Shown here piece after piece: positions 30,070 to 40,500 of a stretch of DNA of 64,000 nucleotides. Below the pieces are notes generated by a model. It saw nothing but the letters and a program-made list of their open reading frames with translations. It did no database searches and had not been told where the DNA came from. How positions within the stretch are numbered: position 1 is the first letter of the stretch; each line of letters starts with the position of its first letter. Source of the stretch: Euborellia annulipes (Eukaryota > Arthropoda > Insecta > Dermaptera > Anisolabididae); contig JAKCPI010009403.1 of assembly GCA_023213315.1 (NCBI GenBank), forward strand, positions 62,001 through 126,000. The letters are read 5' to 3'. A program made the translations under genes and the position numbers.

Positions 30070-30457
30070 TTCGAGTTCGCGATAAAAGTTTTTTAAAATT
30101 ATTTATACTACTTGAAACACTAATAAAATTAAAAGGATTAAACACAAAACGAGGAATTAAAACCAATAATTAACTGGAAAATTAAAATTAATTCGTGGGA
30201 TAGAAAATTTTTGTTTGTAAACACGTTCACGGTGACAAAGATTCTCCTCCTCAAATTTCAATAAATGAATGTAGAGTCTTATATTAGTCTTTTGTTTTTT
30301 ATGATTTAGGAGAAATAACAAAAGAATTAGTTTTTTTTTTATTTCTTATATATAATATATATATTTTATATTAATACTTTACGAAAAATAAGCAATTTTC
30401 ATTTTTGTTAAAATTTTTTTTAAATAAAATAAACATATTTTTAAGAAATTATTTTTT

Positions 30458-31130
30458 ACTTTCTCTTACCTCTATATATATGTTAATATATATAGAGAGA
30501 GAAAGTATTGGATTCATGTCAAAAATTCGATGTCGAGATTTTGATGGATCTTCACGTTTTGAGGTCCCCTGAATGCAAAAAAGTGGTTTTCGCGACATGG
30601 TCTGTCTGTGTGTGTGTCTGTGTGTGTGTCTGTGTGTCTGTGAACAAAATATCTCAAGAACGAAAAGAGCTAGAAGGTTGAAATTTTATATTTAAGTTAG
30701 GCACCCCCATGGGACGTGACACGAAGCTTTTGAACAAAATCGACCAAAAAGTACTAGTACTTTACTGATGCACTTTTTCAGTTTTTTTCGATTTTCTCAA
30801 AATTTGCTCCAACGATTTTTTTTAAAATTCAAAAATCAATTATTTTTTAGATTCTCTTTAAAATGTATATTCTCATTTTGTGATTGAAATCTTCTGAAGA
30901 CCACTTTACTCTTGTTCTCCATAGAAAAGATAGGAGAAATGGTTGCCATGGTAACAAAATATAAATATTTTGCCATACTTATAAATTTTACATCTTGAAA
31001 ATCGAATGTACCGTACTGTCGGAAACTAAATACATGTCGACACAAAAAATCTGGTGAGACAAGCACAGTACACAACTTTCGATTACCGAAGGTAAGAGAA
31101 AGTTGTGTGCTGTGCGCCAGTCACACCAGA
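30458..31130 (-). mobile_element. Family A (Helentron-like) element, full-length reference copy
   Basis: The hairpin end (ACTTTCTCTTACC…GAGAGAAAGT) is at 30458-30510. The body follows with CGATGTCGAGATTTTGATGG, GTGGTTTTCGCGACATGG, a GT/CT microsatellite, ATCTCAAGAACGAAAAGAGC, AAGTACTAGTACTTTACTGA and GGTTGCCATGGTAACAAA. The palindrome ending CACACCAGA is at 31048-31130. No coding capacity. Confidence 0.85.
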
Positions 31131-31440
31131 TTTTTTTATAATAAAAGGGATACAATTTTTTTTTTCTTTTCTAATAATTTGTAATAATATATAGAAATTT
31201 GAATTTTTTTTTTTCTCTTCTGGGGGGGGGGTTAAAACCCTAAAACCCCCCTGGTTGCGCCACTGTCTAGCCATATTTATTTATATCAATTGATTTAAAT
31301 AAGATTTTGTAAAATCCCAAACCACACTTAAAGTCAGAAATTTTTTCTAAAATAGCAAAAACTTCGCTAAATTTTCGACAATAAAAAAAAAAAATGATTT
31401 TTTTTCCATATCTTAATATTTCAAAGGATTTTTTTTTAAA

Positions 31441-31600
31441 TTTCATTTAAGGTCTTTTTCGGCATCGAAAGCCATTTAGACCCCGTCTCTATTTATTTCA
31501 ATTGGATTGGTAGCCAATCCAATTGAAATAAATTGTCGCAAGAGACGGGATGCGAACCCGCGACCCTTGGTATAAACGGCCAGCAGGCTAACCACTAAAC
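31441..31600 (-). repeat. SINE-2 copy, full length
   Basis: On the minus strand: AGTGGTTAGCCTGCTGG (A-box region), GGGTCGCGGGTTCGCATCCC (B box), CAATTGGATTGGCTACCAAT palindrome, then CTAAATGGCTTTCGATGCCG and AAAAAGACC. Confidence 0.8.
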
Positions 31601-32149
31601 GCAGAAGACATTTCAAAGAATTGAAAAAATTCATTTTTGATTTTTTCCTTGCCGAAAACTCATCAAAGTTTTAAGTAAAATTTAAATTGAAATTTTTTAA
31701 AATAAATAGTAATTTAGTATTTTAATTAACACAATATTTATTTATTTATGTTTCAATTATTGTTATCTATAATAATTTTTTGTTTTGCTCTATTTCGTTT
31801 CGGGGGCAGGGGCCTGGTAAGAAAAAATGCCTAGACCTCCAAAATAGATCCCTGCGGACAATTAACCATCTTTTGACATAAATTCAACCTTCGAATTGAA
31901 TTAAAATCAAATAAGAAATTATTGTTAAGCAACCAAATGCTCTCCCTATTCTAATTCTATCTTCTTTTTATACAAATTTACAACACAGTAAACTATTTAC
32001 TTATGATTAAGAAATGCTCTATTATTTGACAGAGAAAGAATCTTTAAAAAGAGATTTCACTATGATTCATGATTACAGAAATACAAACACACATAAATAA
32101 ATAAAACTATTTCTATTAAGCTCATGATTTAGTTTGTTCCTTGTTATAG
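31601..32149. other. AT-rich spacer, no gene
   Basis: Nothing recognised. Confidence 0.35.
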
Positions 32150-32232
32150 GTCCTATTCTATTGTCTGGGGGACAGTAATTGACCCAGAGGCGGGTCTCCA
32201 GTGGCAGAAGAATAAGAATCTCCCCGAGTATT
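32150..32232 (+). CDS. Isolated candidate exon, plus strand
   Basis: A strong plus-strand acceptor (TTTGTTCCTTGTTATAG) precedes 83 bases open in one phase, reading SYSIVWGTVIDPEAGLQWQK then NKNLPEY, up to a modest TATT|GTATGC donor. It is much more GC-rich than its surroundings. No neighbouring plus-strand exon joins it in phase and the protein is unrecognised. A minus-strand frame over the same bases lacks splice sites. Confidence 0.25.
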
Positions 32233-33523
32233 GTATGCTAATCATCTAATTTAACTAGATCTAAGGACATCGTTGAATTTTTAAGTCAAAACTCAAGAGA
32301 AAAATCACATCACTTGAAATTATTATTTTTTTTTAAATAATACCAGACAACAGAAATTAGATTATATTATTATAAGAGAGATTGTTAACGCCTTATTAAC
32401 TTTTTTATGTTAAGAAAAAAAATACTCAAATGAGAAAGAGCGACCTAGAAATTTTACCTAGCTAGTAATTTAGAATGATAATGAAAAATTAATGTAATTT
32501 GAAGATAGATATGCAACTAAAAAAAAAATAAATAAAATAACTGTAATTTGTAGTTGACCCAGAAATATTTTAGCTTAAGAAAGAGAAATGGTAAAATTAA
32601 CCTTAATTAAGGATAAAATTAATTAATTTAAAAAAAAAAAATATTTCTTTCAGATTTCAGATAATTTACAATCTTATTATTGAATATGATAAATAAAATA
32701 AATATTATTTTTCTATTCCTTCTTTGTAAGTATGTTTTTAATAATAAATTGCAAGCTTAATCTCCATTTTTTATCGGAGGTCATTGAGCTTAACTCATCT
32801 TCTCCTACGTAAGTCTAAAAGATGTACTTTTAAGATTTTCTAATACAGGAAGTAATTTTAATAATAATCCTACTAAATTCAACTACCTACATGAAATTTA
32901 AAATCTAACTTTTTTTAAAAATAAAATCAACTCTTCGTTTGACTAGATTAAACCGCTATTAATGATTTGTTTTAATTTATTATTAAAAAAAAAAAAAGAT
33001 GTGAGTCAGAGATAATCTCTCGTCTGATTGTTCCAGCAACATAGATACATATAAAACTAACTAAAACTTGGCCAGAATGTTAATTCAATTTAAAATGAGG
33101 TTATCGTTTCCGAGGGGGGTTTTATTTTTAACCGGGGGTGGAAAGGAAAGACCCTTGTCATTTGCTGTCAAAGTTAGATGACAGATACGATCCTTTAATA
33201 TAAATATTTTAAATAAAATGTGTGATAGAAACCGGAAATCTCAACCAGGTGATTCCTCTTAACTTAAATAATTCATCAATTATTATTCTTAAGGAGATAT
33301 CTAAAGAATGATATTAATAGAAGACAGGGTGCTTGTGTTTTAGAATTATTTTACATTCTAGACCAGCTTCAATTTAATTCTTTTTTTATTATTAACAGTT
33401 TTATGAAAAATCTGGTGTGACTAGCCCCAGAGTACACAACTTTATTTTACCTTTGATCCATAGGTTAATAGTTGAGATGTTCGTCTCTAGATCTGGGCCA
33501 AATTACATTACAAGTGTCTTTTT
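32233..33523. other. AT-rich spacer with one family A scrap
   Basis: 33408-33450 carries AAATCTGGTGTGACTAG and CACAACTTTATTTTACC, a half palindrome of family A. Otherwise nothing was recognised. Confidence 0.4.
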
Positions 33524-34440
33524 ACTTTCTCTTACCTCTATATATATGTTAATATATATAGAGAGGGAAAGTATTGGATTCATGTCAAAAATTCGATGTC
33601 GAGATTTTGACGGATATACACGTTTTGAGGTCCCCTGAATCCAAAAAAGTGGTTTTTGCGACATGGTCTGTCTGTGTGTCTGTGTGAACAACATATCTCA
33701 AGAACGAAAAGAGCTAGGAGGTTGAAATTTTATATTTCAGTTAGGCACCCCCATGGGAGGTGACACGAATCTTTTGAACAAAATTGACCAAAAAGTACTA
33801 GTACTTTACTAATGCACTTTTTCAGTTTTTTTCGATTTTCTCTAAATTTGCTCCAACGATTTTTTTTTAAATTCAAAAATCAATTATTTTTTAGATTCTC
33901 TTTAAAATGTATATTCTCATTTTGTCATGAAATCTTCTGAAGACCAATTTACTCTTGTACTCCATAGAAAAGATAAGAGAAATGGTTGCCATGGTAACAA
34001 AGTGTAAATATTTTCCCATACTTATAAATCTTTACATAGGCCGTTGGTAGCATGTCTACTTTCTATATCGAACGTCGCGGGTTCGGATCCCAGGCAGTCC
34101 GATAATTTTATTTAAGGCATTTGGATACCAAATGGCTTAAATAAGAATGCCTGGACCCCCAATATGTACATTAATCAATAATGGGTATCGTTTAAAGTCT
34201 TAAATGGCCTAAGTTGCCGAAAAGACTGCGTGAATGGGAGGAGTGTGAATGAGAAAAAAAGTGTAAATGTTTTTTTAATTAAAAAAAAAAAATTTTACAT
34301 CTTGAAATTCGAATGTACCGTACTTACTGTCGGAAACTAAATATATGTCGACACAAAAAATCTGGTGTGACAAGCACATCACACAACTTTCGATTACCTT
34401 AGGTAAGCGAAAGTTGTGTGATGTGCGCCAGTCACACCAT
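33524..34440 (-). mobile_element. Family A element interrupted by a SINE-1
   Basis: Same order as the copy at 30458 and nearly identical to it. The body is split at 34039 by a SINE-1 insertion; TTTACAT is repeated on both sides of the insert, consistent with a target duplication. The terminal palindrome ends at 34440 (GTCACACCATA). Confidence 0.85.
34039..34292 (+). repeat. SINE-1 copy inserted into a family A element
   Basis: GTTGGTAGCATG (A box), GTCGCGGGTTCGGATCCC (B box), ATTTGGATACCAAATGG palindrome, CTTAAATGGCCTAAGTTGCC core, GTGTGAATGAGAAAAAAAGT and a poly(A)-like tail. Confidence 0.85.
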
Positions 34441-34779
34441 ATTTTTAGTTTTATTTTTAATCGGTTCTAATAAAATTTGATATTGAAATAATTGAAAAAT
34501 GTCTTCAAACCTTTCTCCGAGAAGCGTTTATTTACCTGAATAGGGATGCCTTGATATTTCAAAGATGAAAAATACCCTAAATGCTTTTCTTTCAAGGAAG
34601 AGAACAATTTCTTTTTTTTTTTTTTAATTCAATGCAGCCTTGTTGAGGCTTTTATATATTTAATTCTTCTCAACAGTAATATTTAATTTGAAATTCTATT
34701 TTATTAATTAAGTTTTCAGTATTTATTAATTTGTCCGCGAATAGTTTTAGTTATTTTACAAAACAAATTGATCACTCAC

Positions 34780-34846
34780 AAGTGATAAACAATGGCTCAT
34801 GAATAATGAAAGGCAGAGGTACTCCGCCCCCTGAGGCGCCTGGAGT
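34780..34846 (-). CDS. Candidate minus-strand exon
   Basis: A very good acceptor (CCCTTCATCTCTTCTTACAG) and donor (CACTT|GTGAGT) enclose 67 bases. With one base completing an incoming codon it reads LQAPQGAEYLCLSLFMSHCL and leaves in phase 0. It can therefore follow the 39679 candidate and precede the 19436 exon without the 24780 segment. In the alternative phase it reads TPGASGGGVPLPFIIHEPLF. The protein is not recognised. Confidence 0.35.
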
Positions 34847-35240
34847 CTGTAAGAAGAGATGAAGGGCCTTGGGCACTGGATGGGCACGCCTTCACAGTTT
34901 GACATGAACCCGCTAATACTTTAGAAGAAATTATCTTTCAATGAAAATTATCAAGAATACTCCAAAAAAAAGTTTGTTTTTATTAATCATTTGTCATATC
35001 ATTCTGATGTTTTTGAAATATTAATATTTTTTAATAATATCGTGACTTATATTTTTTTCTAGCTTGGATTCTTACTTTGTCAGGTTGGAAAAGATGAAAT
35101 TAAAGAGGGAGATAAATTTTTCCCAAGAGATTGATTTGATCCTTTGGCTTTGCATTATAAGAATTGTTGATCACCTCCTAGAGAGAAAAAGATATTCAGT
35201 AGGTCTATTTATCGCCTTAACGATTCTCTATACTTAAGTC
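34847..35240. other. AT-rich spacer, no gene
   Basis: Nothing recognised beyond the acceptor side of the 34780 candidate exon. Confidence 0.35.
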
Positions 35241-35490
35241 CGCATACTAATCAGGCCATAGATTTTCTTATAAAATTTTTAAGTACAACTTGTATCATTA
35301 GCTTTTGTTTCGTGTTCTTGCTCCGTTGTTTATAGATCTGGGGACCTGAATAATATTTAAATTATATTGATAACCAAATCTCTCTTCTCTTCAGTCATTG
35401 GTATCAGAAGTGACACGTTGTGATTACTCTGAGGAGTAATTTTCATGAGAATAATATAAGGCCCTGAGATGGGTTCCCGTTTCCTTCCTC
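35241..35490. repeat. Direct repeat, copy 1 of a local duplication
   Basis: About 240 bases including AGGCCATAGATTTTCTT, TTTCGTGTTCTTGCTCCGTT, ATAGATCTGGGGACCTGAA and CTTCTCTTCAGTCATTGG recur at 36031. Confidence 0.75.
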
Positions 35491-35824
35491 AAGAGGAGGC
35501 TTCTCAAATAGAATTGGATAATTTATTGCCATGAGATGGATTTGAACTCGAGTTGTCTTAAACTCAGCTTAATTAACTGCTTTATCCCCTCAGCTGATCT
35601 CCTCTATCGCCAATCGCCCGATAATCAATTAATTTAAATAAATATGAAGGACTCTTATTATGGATGTTTATTATACTATGTCAAAATATTAGAAAAAAAA
35701 ATTATAATGAAAAATTAAAGATTTTTTTAATTTGCCCTTTTCCACATTTCTGCCCTTCATTTATGAAAAATATACCAAAGAGATATAAATAATAAAAATA
35801 AATTTATATTAAATTAATTTTAGC

Positions 35825-35995
35825 ACCCTGGGCCGTAACACTGTAGTAGAACACTAGCCTATTTGCTAGGGGTCATGGGTTCACTTCCCGTTTTCTTAAT
35901 TATATTGGATACCAATTAATTTAGAAAAATGAAGATCTGGTATAAATGGCCTCAGATGCCAAAAATTAATTTAAATAAATTTAAAAAAATTGATT
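35825..35995 (+). repeat. SINE-2 copy, degraded
   Basis: ACTGTAGTAGAACACTAGCC and GGGTCATGGGTTCACTTCCC form the head. ATTGGATACCAATTAATTTA is the palindrome and AAATGGCCTCAGATGCC the core. Confidence 0.6.
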
Positions 35996-36030
35996 TTTAT
36001 TGTCTTTACGTAGTCATCTGACACGTGAGA

Positions 36031-36270
36031 CCATTTACATCAGGCCATAGATTTTCTTCATATAAAATTTTCAAGTACAACTTTTATCATTAGCTCTTGT
36101 TTCGTGTTCTTACTTCGTTGTTTATAGATCTGGGGACTTGAACTATAATATTTAAATTATAGTGATAACCAAATCTCTCTTCTCTTCAGTCATTGGTGTC
36201 AGACTTGACATGTTGTGATTACTCTAAAGAGTAATTTTCATAGGAATAATACTGAGATGAATCCCCCGTT
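36031..36270. repeat. Direct repeat, copy 2 of a local duplication
   Basis: Matches 35241-35490 with scattered substitutions and small indels, about 790 bases away in the same orientation. The SINE-2 lies between the copies. Confidence 0.75.
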
Positions 36271-38159
36271 TAGACACCGGCTATTTTTCTAAATTGAAAA
36301 AACTTACAGTAAAAAAATATTTTTTTACGGAAGAAAATTTTACTTATTTATAGGTCTACATAAATCCAATCCAGAAGACCTGTTGATTATACATATTTAT
36401 ATGCACCGAAAAATTGTTCTGGAAGCCCAACCTATGAACTACTCAGAGGGCGAGCCCCCTGAATTGGACTCTCCTTTCTTCTCTTTAATTGCTTAATATT
36501 TTGCCGTCATTTTAAAATAGGATCGAATAGTAATTTATTTTTAAAGAGTTTTAGGGTCCGTATTTCCTGCCTTCTCTCATACTGACGTTAAATTTCTAAA
36601 AACAAAGAGAAGGATATTCTTTTGTTCAGTTGGTCCGTTACTTCAATTAGTCTTACGAGTAATTCGTGAGAATTAATAATTTTTGCATGAAATGAAAGAA
36701 AACAATAAACGGGATACATAAAAATTTCAATTAAATTTTTATTTGCATATATATGAACTCTTTTATAATTTCAAATATGACCTTTTGGAAAATAATATAT
36801 TGATATATGAATCGTTTGTCTAGAGAATTTTGATGATCTGAAAAATTTCATTATGCTACAACTCTCATTTTAAAATTTTTATTTTGCCAAAATTCCTCCT
36901 AAACAAGGAAAATTTGATCGCCGTTCTTGAAAATGTTAAGCTAACATTCATTTTCATGGTTATGGATACGCGTGTCTTTATATAAAGAAATACAAGTAAA
37001 AAAAAAGTAAAATTACAAAGCAAGTATTAAATTAATAGGATTCTCTTACTGGATTGAATAACAATAATAAAATATAATACAAGAAAAAAAACAATAACAA
37101 TTATATAAAATTTCACACATTGCCGGATCCTTGTTGGAAAAATAATAGTGGGCTATTCATATCATAAAAAATGTATAAATTAAGAAATTGTTAATAAATT
37201 TGAAAATTAATGTTTAATGTTTGTCAAGGGACGTGTGAAATTAATTTAAAAAATTTGCCTTGGTCTTTCTGGAGGAAATAAATATCTCCATATATGCAAT
37301 TCGAGAGAATCCCAAGGTCCCCAAAGATTTTATCTTTCTTATGACTCCAAAGTTATTTTTTCTTAGTAATTACTAAACATTAACTATTAGGATCGGATTG
37401 AATATTTTAATAGAAATAAATTTGTAGCTGGTTTTTTAAATTTTAAATAAAAATAATTCTTTTTCAGTTAAAAATAACGAAACTTTGTCAAACAGGTGCT
37501 CTCCCCTCTCTCTTTGCCAGGTGTTTATACTTAATTGACCTCACCGTGTGAGTATACGATGAATTTATTCAGAAAAAGAACGAACCCAAGTTCAAAAAAG
37601 GCCGGAAATGGCGTTCCGTTGAGTGCACCAAGTGCACCAAGACACACACACACACACACAGAATGACTCGGGGGAATATACGTTAGTGATTTTCAATATT
37701 ATTTATTATTAACCATTTGTATCCGAATAAATTTTCATCGAACTGCCTGAAATTATAACCCAATTCTCTTTGCTTTATTCTCAAAAAAAAGAGAGAAAGA
37801 ATTTTTAAGTTATCAATATACCACGTCAATACCTTTATTTATTTATTTTTCTCTCCCTAAGGCGGAATGGAAGCTACTTTCAGTTATCACACAGAGAATT
37901 TCTTGCTTGTTCAATGAAGTCTTCTCTAACGAACTCGTTAGTCCATCTTCTAAGCAGTCACTTAATTGGATGCCAGAGAGTTATATATCAATATATCAAT
38001 ACTTCAGTCTATCGGACTTTTCTTATTTTACATACAAATAATACTATACTATAGAAGAGATCCTTAATTTTTGTCTATAATTTACTTAATAATAATTATA
38101 AATTTTAGTCTAGGAAATTTACTCGTCGTCCTCAAGTTGTTAAGGCATTAAAATAAAAC
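36271..38159. other. AT-rich spacer with coding-like signals near 37.5 kb
   Basis: Mostly unassigned. At 37490-37670 a strong plus-strand acceptor, a GTGAGT donor and a 36-codon frame occur close together, but no gene could be built. Confidence 0.35.
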
Positions 38160-38245
38160 AAAAAAAATCTGGTTTGAGACCACATCATACAACTTTTGAA
38201 GGTAAAAGTTGTGTGCTGTGTGGAAAATCTCACCATATTTTTTCA
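38160..38245. repeat. Solo family A palindrome
   Basis: AAAAAAATCTGGTTTGAGAC, ACAACTTTTGAAGGTAAAAG and GTTGTGTGCTGTG…TCTCACCATATT: the palindromic end alone without the body. Confidence 0.6.
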
Positions 38246-38650
38246 TATTTTTATAATTATCTACGGTGACTTTCTGAAAATAAATTTTCATTGTTATTGA
38301 TATGATATTAAACGTTTATTCTTTATTTAAAATAAGGTCAATGTTCCATTAATTTTCAAATAACAAAAGGTTATTACAATCAGGCTTTGAAACAATAAGT
38401 TTTGGATCAGTGATTTTTTTTTTATTTGGAAAAATTTTTTATATTAAATAGAGCATTAAAAATAAATTTCAAATTAATAGCTTAAAGAGATCAAATTAGT
38501 TCAAAATAATAGAAATCTGGAAAGTTCGCTCTAAAAAGAAAAATGCAAATTTTTTTCAAATTTAATTTGATAATCTTTACGCTTACGAGTATTCCTATAA
38601 TTTAATAAAATTATAGTATGGAATAAAATTAAAATTTGTCTTACATTTTT

Positions 38651-39315
38651 ACTTTCTCTTACCAATATGTGTTAATATATATAGAGAGAAAGTATTGAAT
38701 TCATATAAAAAATTCAAAGTCGAGATTTTGATGGATATACACGTTTTGAGGTCACCTGAATCCTTAAAAGTGGTTTTCGCGACATGGTCTGTCTGTCTGT
38801 GTGTTTATGATCAATTTAAAGCCTGAAGGAATTCAGCTCCCAGGTTGAAATTTTATTTTTTAGTTAGACACTCCCCTGAGGCTTGAAAATACGCTTTTAA
38901 TCAAAATCAGCCAAAGAGTACTAGTACTTCACTGATGTACTTTTTCAGTTTTTTTTTGATTTTCTCGAAATTCGCTCTTAACAATTTTGATTCAAATTCA
39001 AAAATCAATTATTTTTTAGATGCTCTTTAAAATGTGTGTACTCATTTTGCTCTCACAATTGGTTGAAGCACATTTTACTTTTGTACTAAATAGAAAATAT
39101 AGGAGAAATGCGACCAGTCACACCAAAACAAACATGGTAACAAAATATAAATAGTTTCTCGAGTTCATGTTTATAAATTTTACATCTTGAATTCTAATAT
39201 ATTGGCGGAACTAAATATAAATCGACACAAAAATCTGGTGTGACAAGCACAGAACACAACTTTCGATTACCGAAGGTATGAGAAATTTGTGTGCTGAGCG
39301 ATCAGTCACACCAGA
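38651..39315 (-). mobile_element. Family A element, full length, diverged
   Basis: The hairpin end is at 38651-38695 and the palindrome at 39232-39315 (CACCAGA). Landmarks are all in order. A short piece inside (about 39108-39125) repeats palindrome-like GCGACCAGTCACACC. Confidence 0.8.
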
Positions 39316-39678
39316 TTGTTTTATAATTTTTTTTTTGAATTTCTACCATCAAGAACCAGGTAATTCTATCAAAAAAACCTCCAAATAAACAAATACATAC
39401 AACAATATTATTTATTCAAATTAATTAGAGCAAAAAATAAATTTGTATTCCAAAGTTAAGGGCGGATAATTATATGAATGATTATTTATGGAAGTCAATG
39501 ATCAATTCTGCAATTTTTATTACACCAACAATAAGAACAATGGAACTTGAGAAGAATTTAAGTACTTGAATTTTCTCTATAACATTCAAATGATATGCGA
39601 ATAATAATAACGTAATTGAAAAAAAATCGAGGCCAGAGGAAATTTATTGACGACATGTCTGAAGGGTAACCAATTTAC
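39316..39678. other. AT-rich spacer, no gene
   Basis: Nothing recognised. Confidence 0.35.
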
Positions 39679-39728
39679 CTAAAAACAAAGGCCGGAGGAT
39701 GCTGATGACCCGGAGTCACGGTTGAGAC
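39679..39728 (-). CDS. Candidate minus-strand exon
   Basis: A clear donor (TTTTTAG|GTAAAT) closes a GC-rich segment reading VSTVTPGHQHPPAFVF plus two bases of an Arg codon. The acceptor is either CACCAG (39728, phase 0) or TTTAAAG seven bases upstream (39735, one-base start, adding HQ). The second choice joins in phase to the 40022 candidate. Confidence 0.35.
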
Positions 39729-40021
39729 CTGGTGACTTTAAAGTCACGCGAGCAGATGTTACATTAAACAACCAGTTCTATCAAAAGTTTTATAATCATC
39801 CATCAAATTAATTTGATTAAAAAAATGGGTGGGTGAGAATGAAAAAAATTAATTCTTTAATCTTATGTTATGAAAAATTTCGAATTGATTTCCATTTTTT
39901 AAAAAAAGAAAAATTATTTCTCAACTAGCTGGCCGAATTCTTTCAGTTAATTATAGATCAGGGCGTGAGAGAAAGAAAAGATGGAGAGAAGAAGCAATCA
40001 GCCGAGGGGCATCCATCAGAC

Positions 40022-40056
40022 CTGATGGACCGAACCAACTCCTCTGGACCTTCAGC
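40022..40056 (-). CDS. Candidate minus-strand microexon
   Basis: The acceptor GAGCCCCTCCCCTCAG is strong and the frame reads AEGPEELVRSI plus two bases before a weak GTCTGA donor. Without that donor the frame would run on to a stop at 39958, so it could instead be a terminal exon of another gene. Confidence 0.25.
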
Positions 40057-40500
40057 CTGAGGGGAGGGGCTCTCTCTCTCTCTAATAATGCCTCATTGGG
40101 ATCGAGGAAAAAAATGGGCGTTTAACATTCGAAAAAAAATACCCCAGGTTATATAATTGAGTTGAAGCAGAATAAAGAAAATGATTAAAAACAAATAAAA
40201 ATCAAGCTTGAAAAAATCCGTTCGAATTTTTAAATCTCTTCTCCAATTATTATACAAATATTCGAATAGTTAATAAATAGAATAGAGATAAATCTCTACC
40301 CTTATAACCTAAGGGTCAATGCTGCCCTTCCTATCCTGGAGGATAAAATCTCTTTGAATGTACAGCCTACAATTTAATTTAAATTAATTGCGTCGGGTAA
40401 ATGATATCAAACAATACAAAAATTAGGAACCGACCGAAATTTTGGTTTCGGTTTCGGCAAAAAATCAGCCGAAACCTGAGTTTGAAAAGATAGGGAAAAA
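40057..40500. other. AT-rich spacer, no gene
   Basis: A CT microsatellite at 40070-40083; otherwise unassigned. Confidence 0.35.

Larger units (their letters stand above)
25790..30260 (-). mobile_element. Jockey-clade LINE, near full length (limits approximate)
   Basis: A minus-strand non-LTR retrotransposon: about 190 bases upstream of ORF1, ORF1 (28627-30069), ORF2 (25945-28626) overlapping its end, and a short 3' untranslated region. The zinc-knuckle ORF1 and APE-type endonuclease plus reverse transcriptase without RNase H are the Jockey layout. Target duplications and a poly(A) tail were not resolved. It lies inside the 20366-31265 unit in the sense orientation of the surrounding minus-strand gene. 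Confidence 0.85.
20366..31265. mobile_element. 10.9-kb hAT-bounded composite unit
   Basis: The left end CAGTGGCGCAACCAGG (20366-20381) has its exact inverse at 31250-31265. The flanks are the identical octamer TCTAGCCA (20358-20365 and 31266-31273). Matched ends plus a perfect 8-bp duplication mark one original hAT-type insertion. It now holds another hAT-like element, family A copies, a SINE-1, a Jockey LINE and the exon-like segment at 24780. After subtracting recognised inserts about 1.6 kb remains, a plausible size for the founding MITE. No hAT transposase is seen. Confidence 0.75.

Noticed and set aside
29138..30085. Plus-strand open frames opposite LINE ORF1
   Set aside because: Antisense shadows of the gag-like frame.
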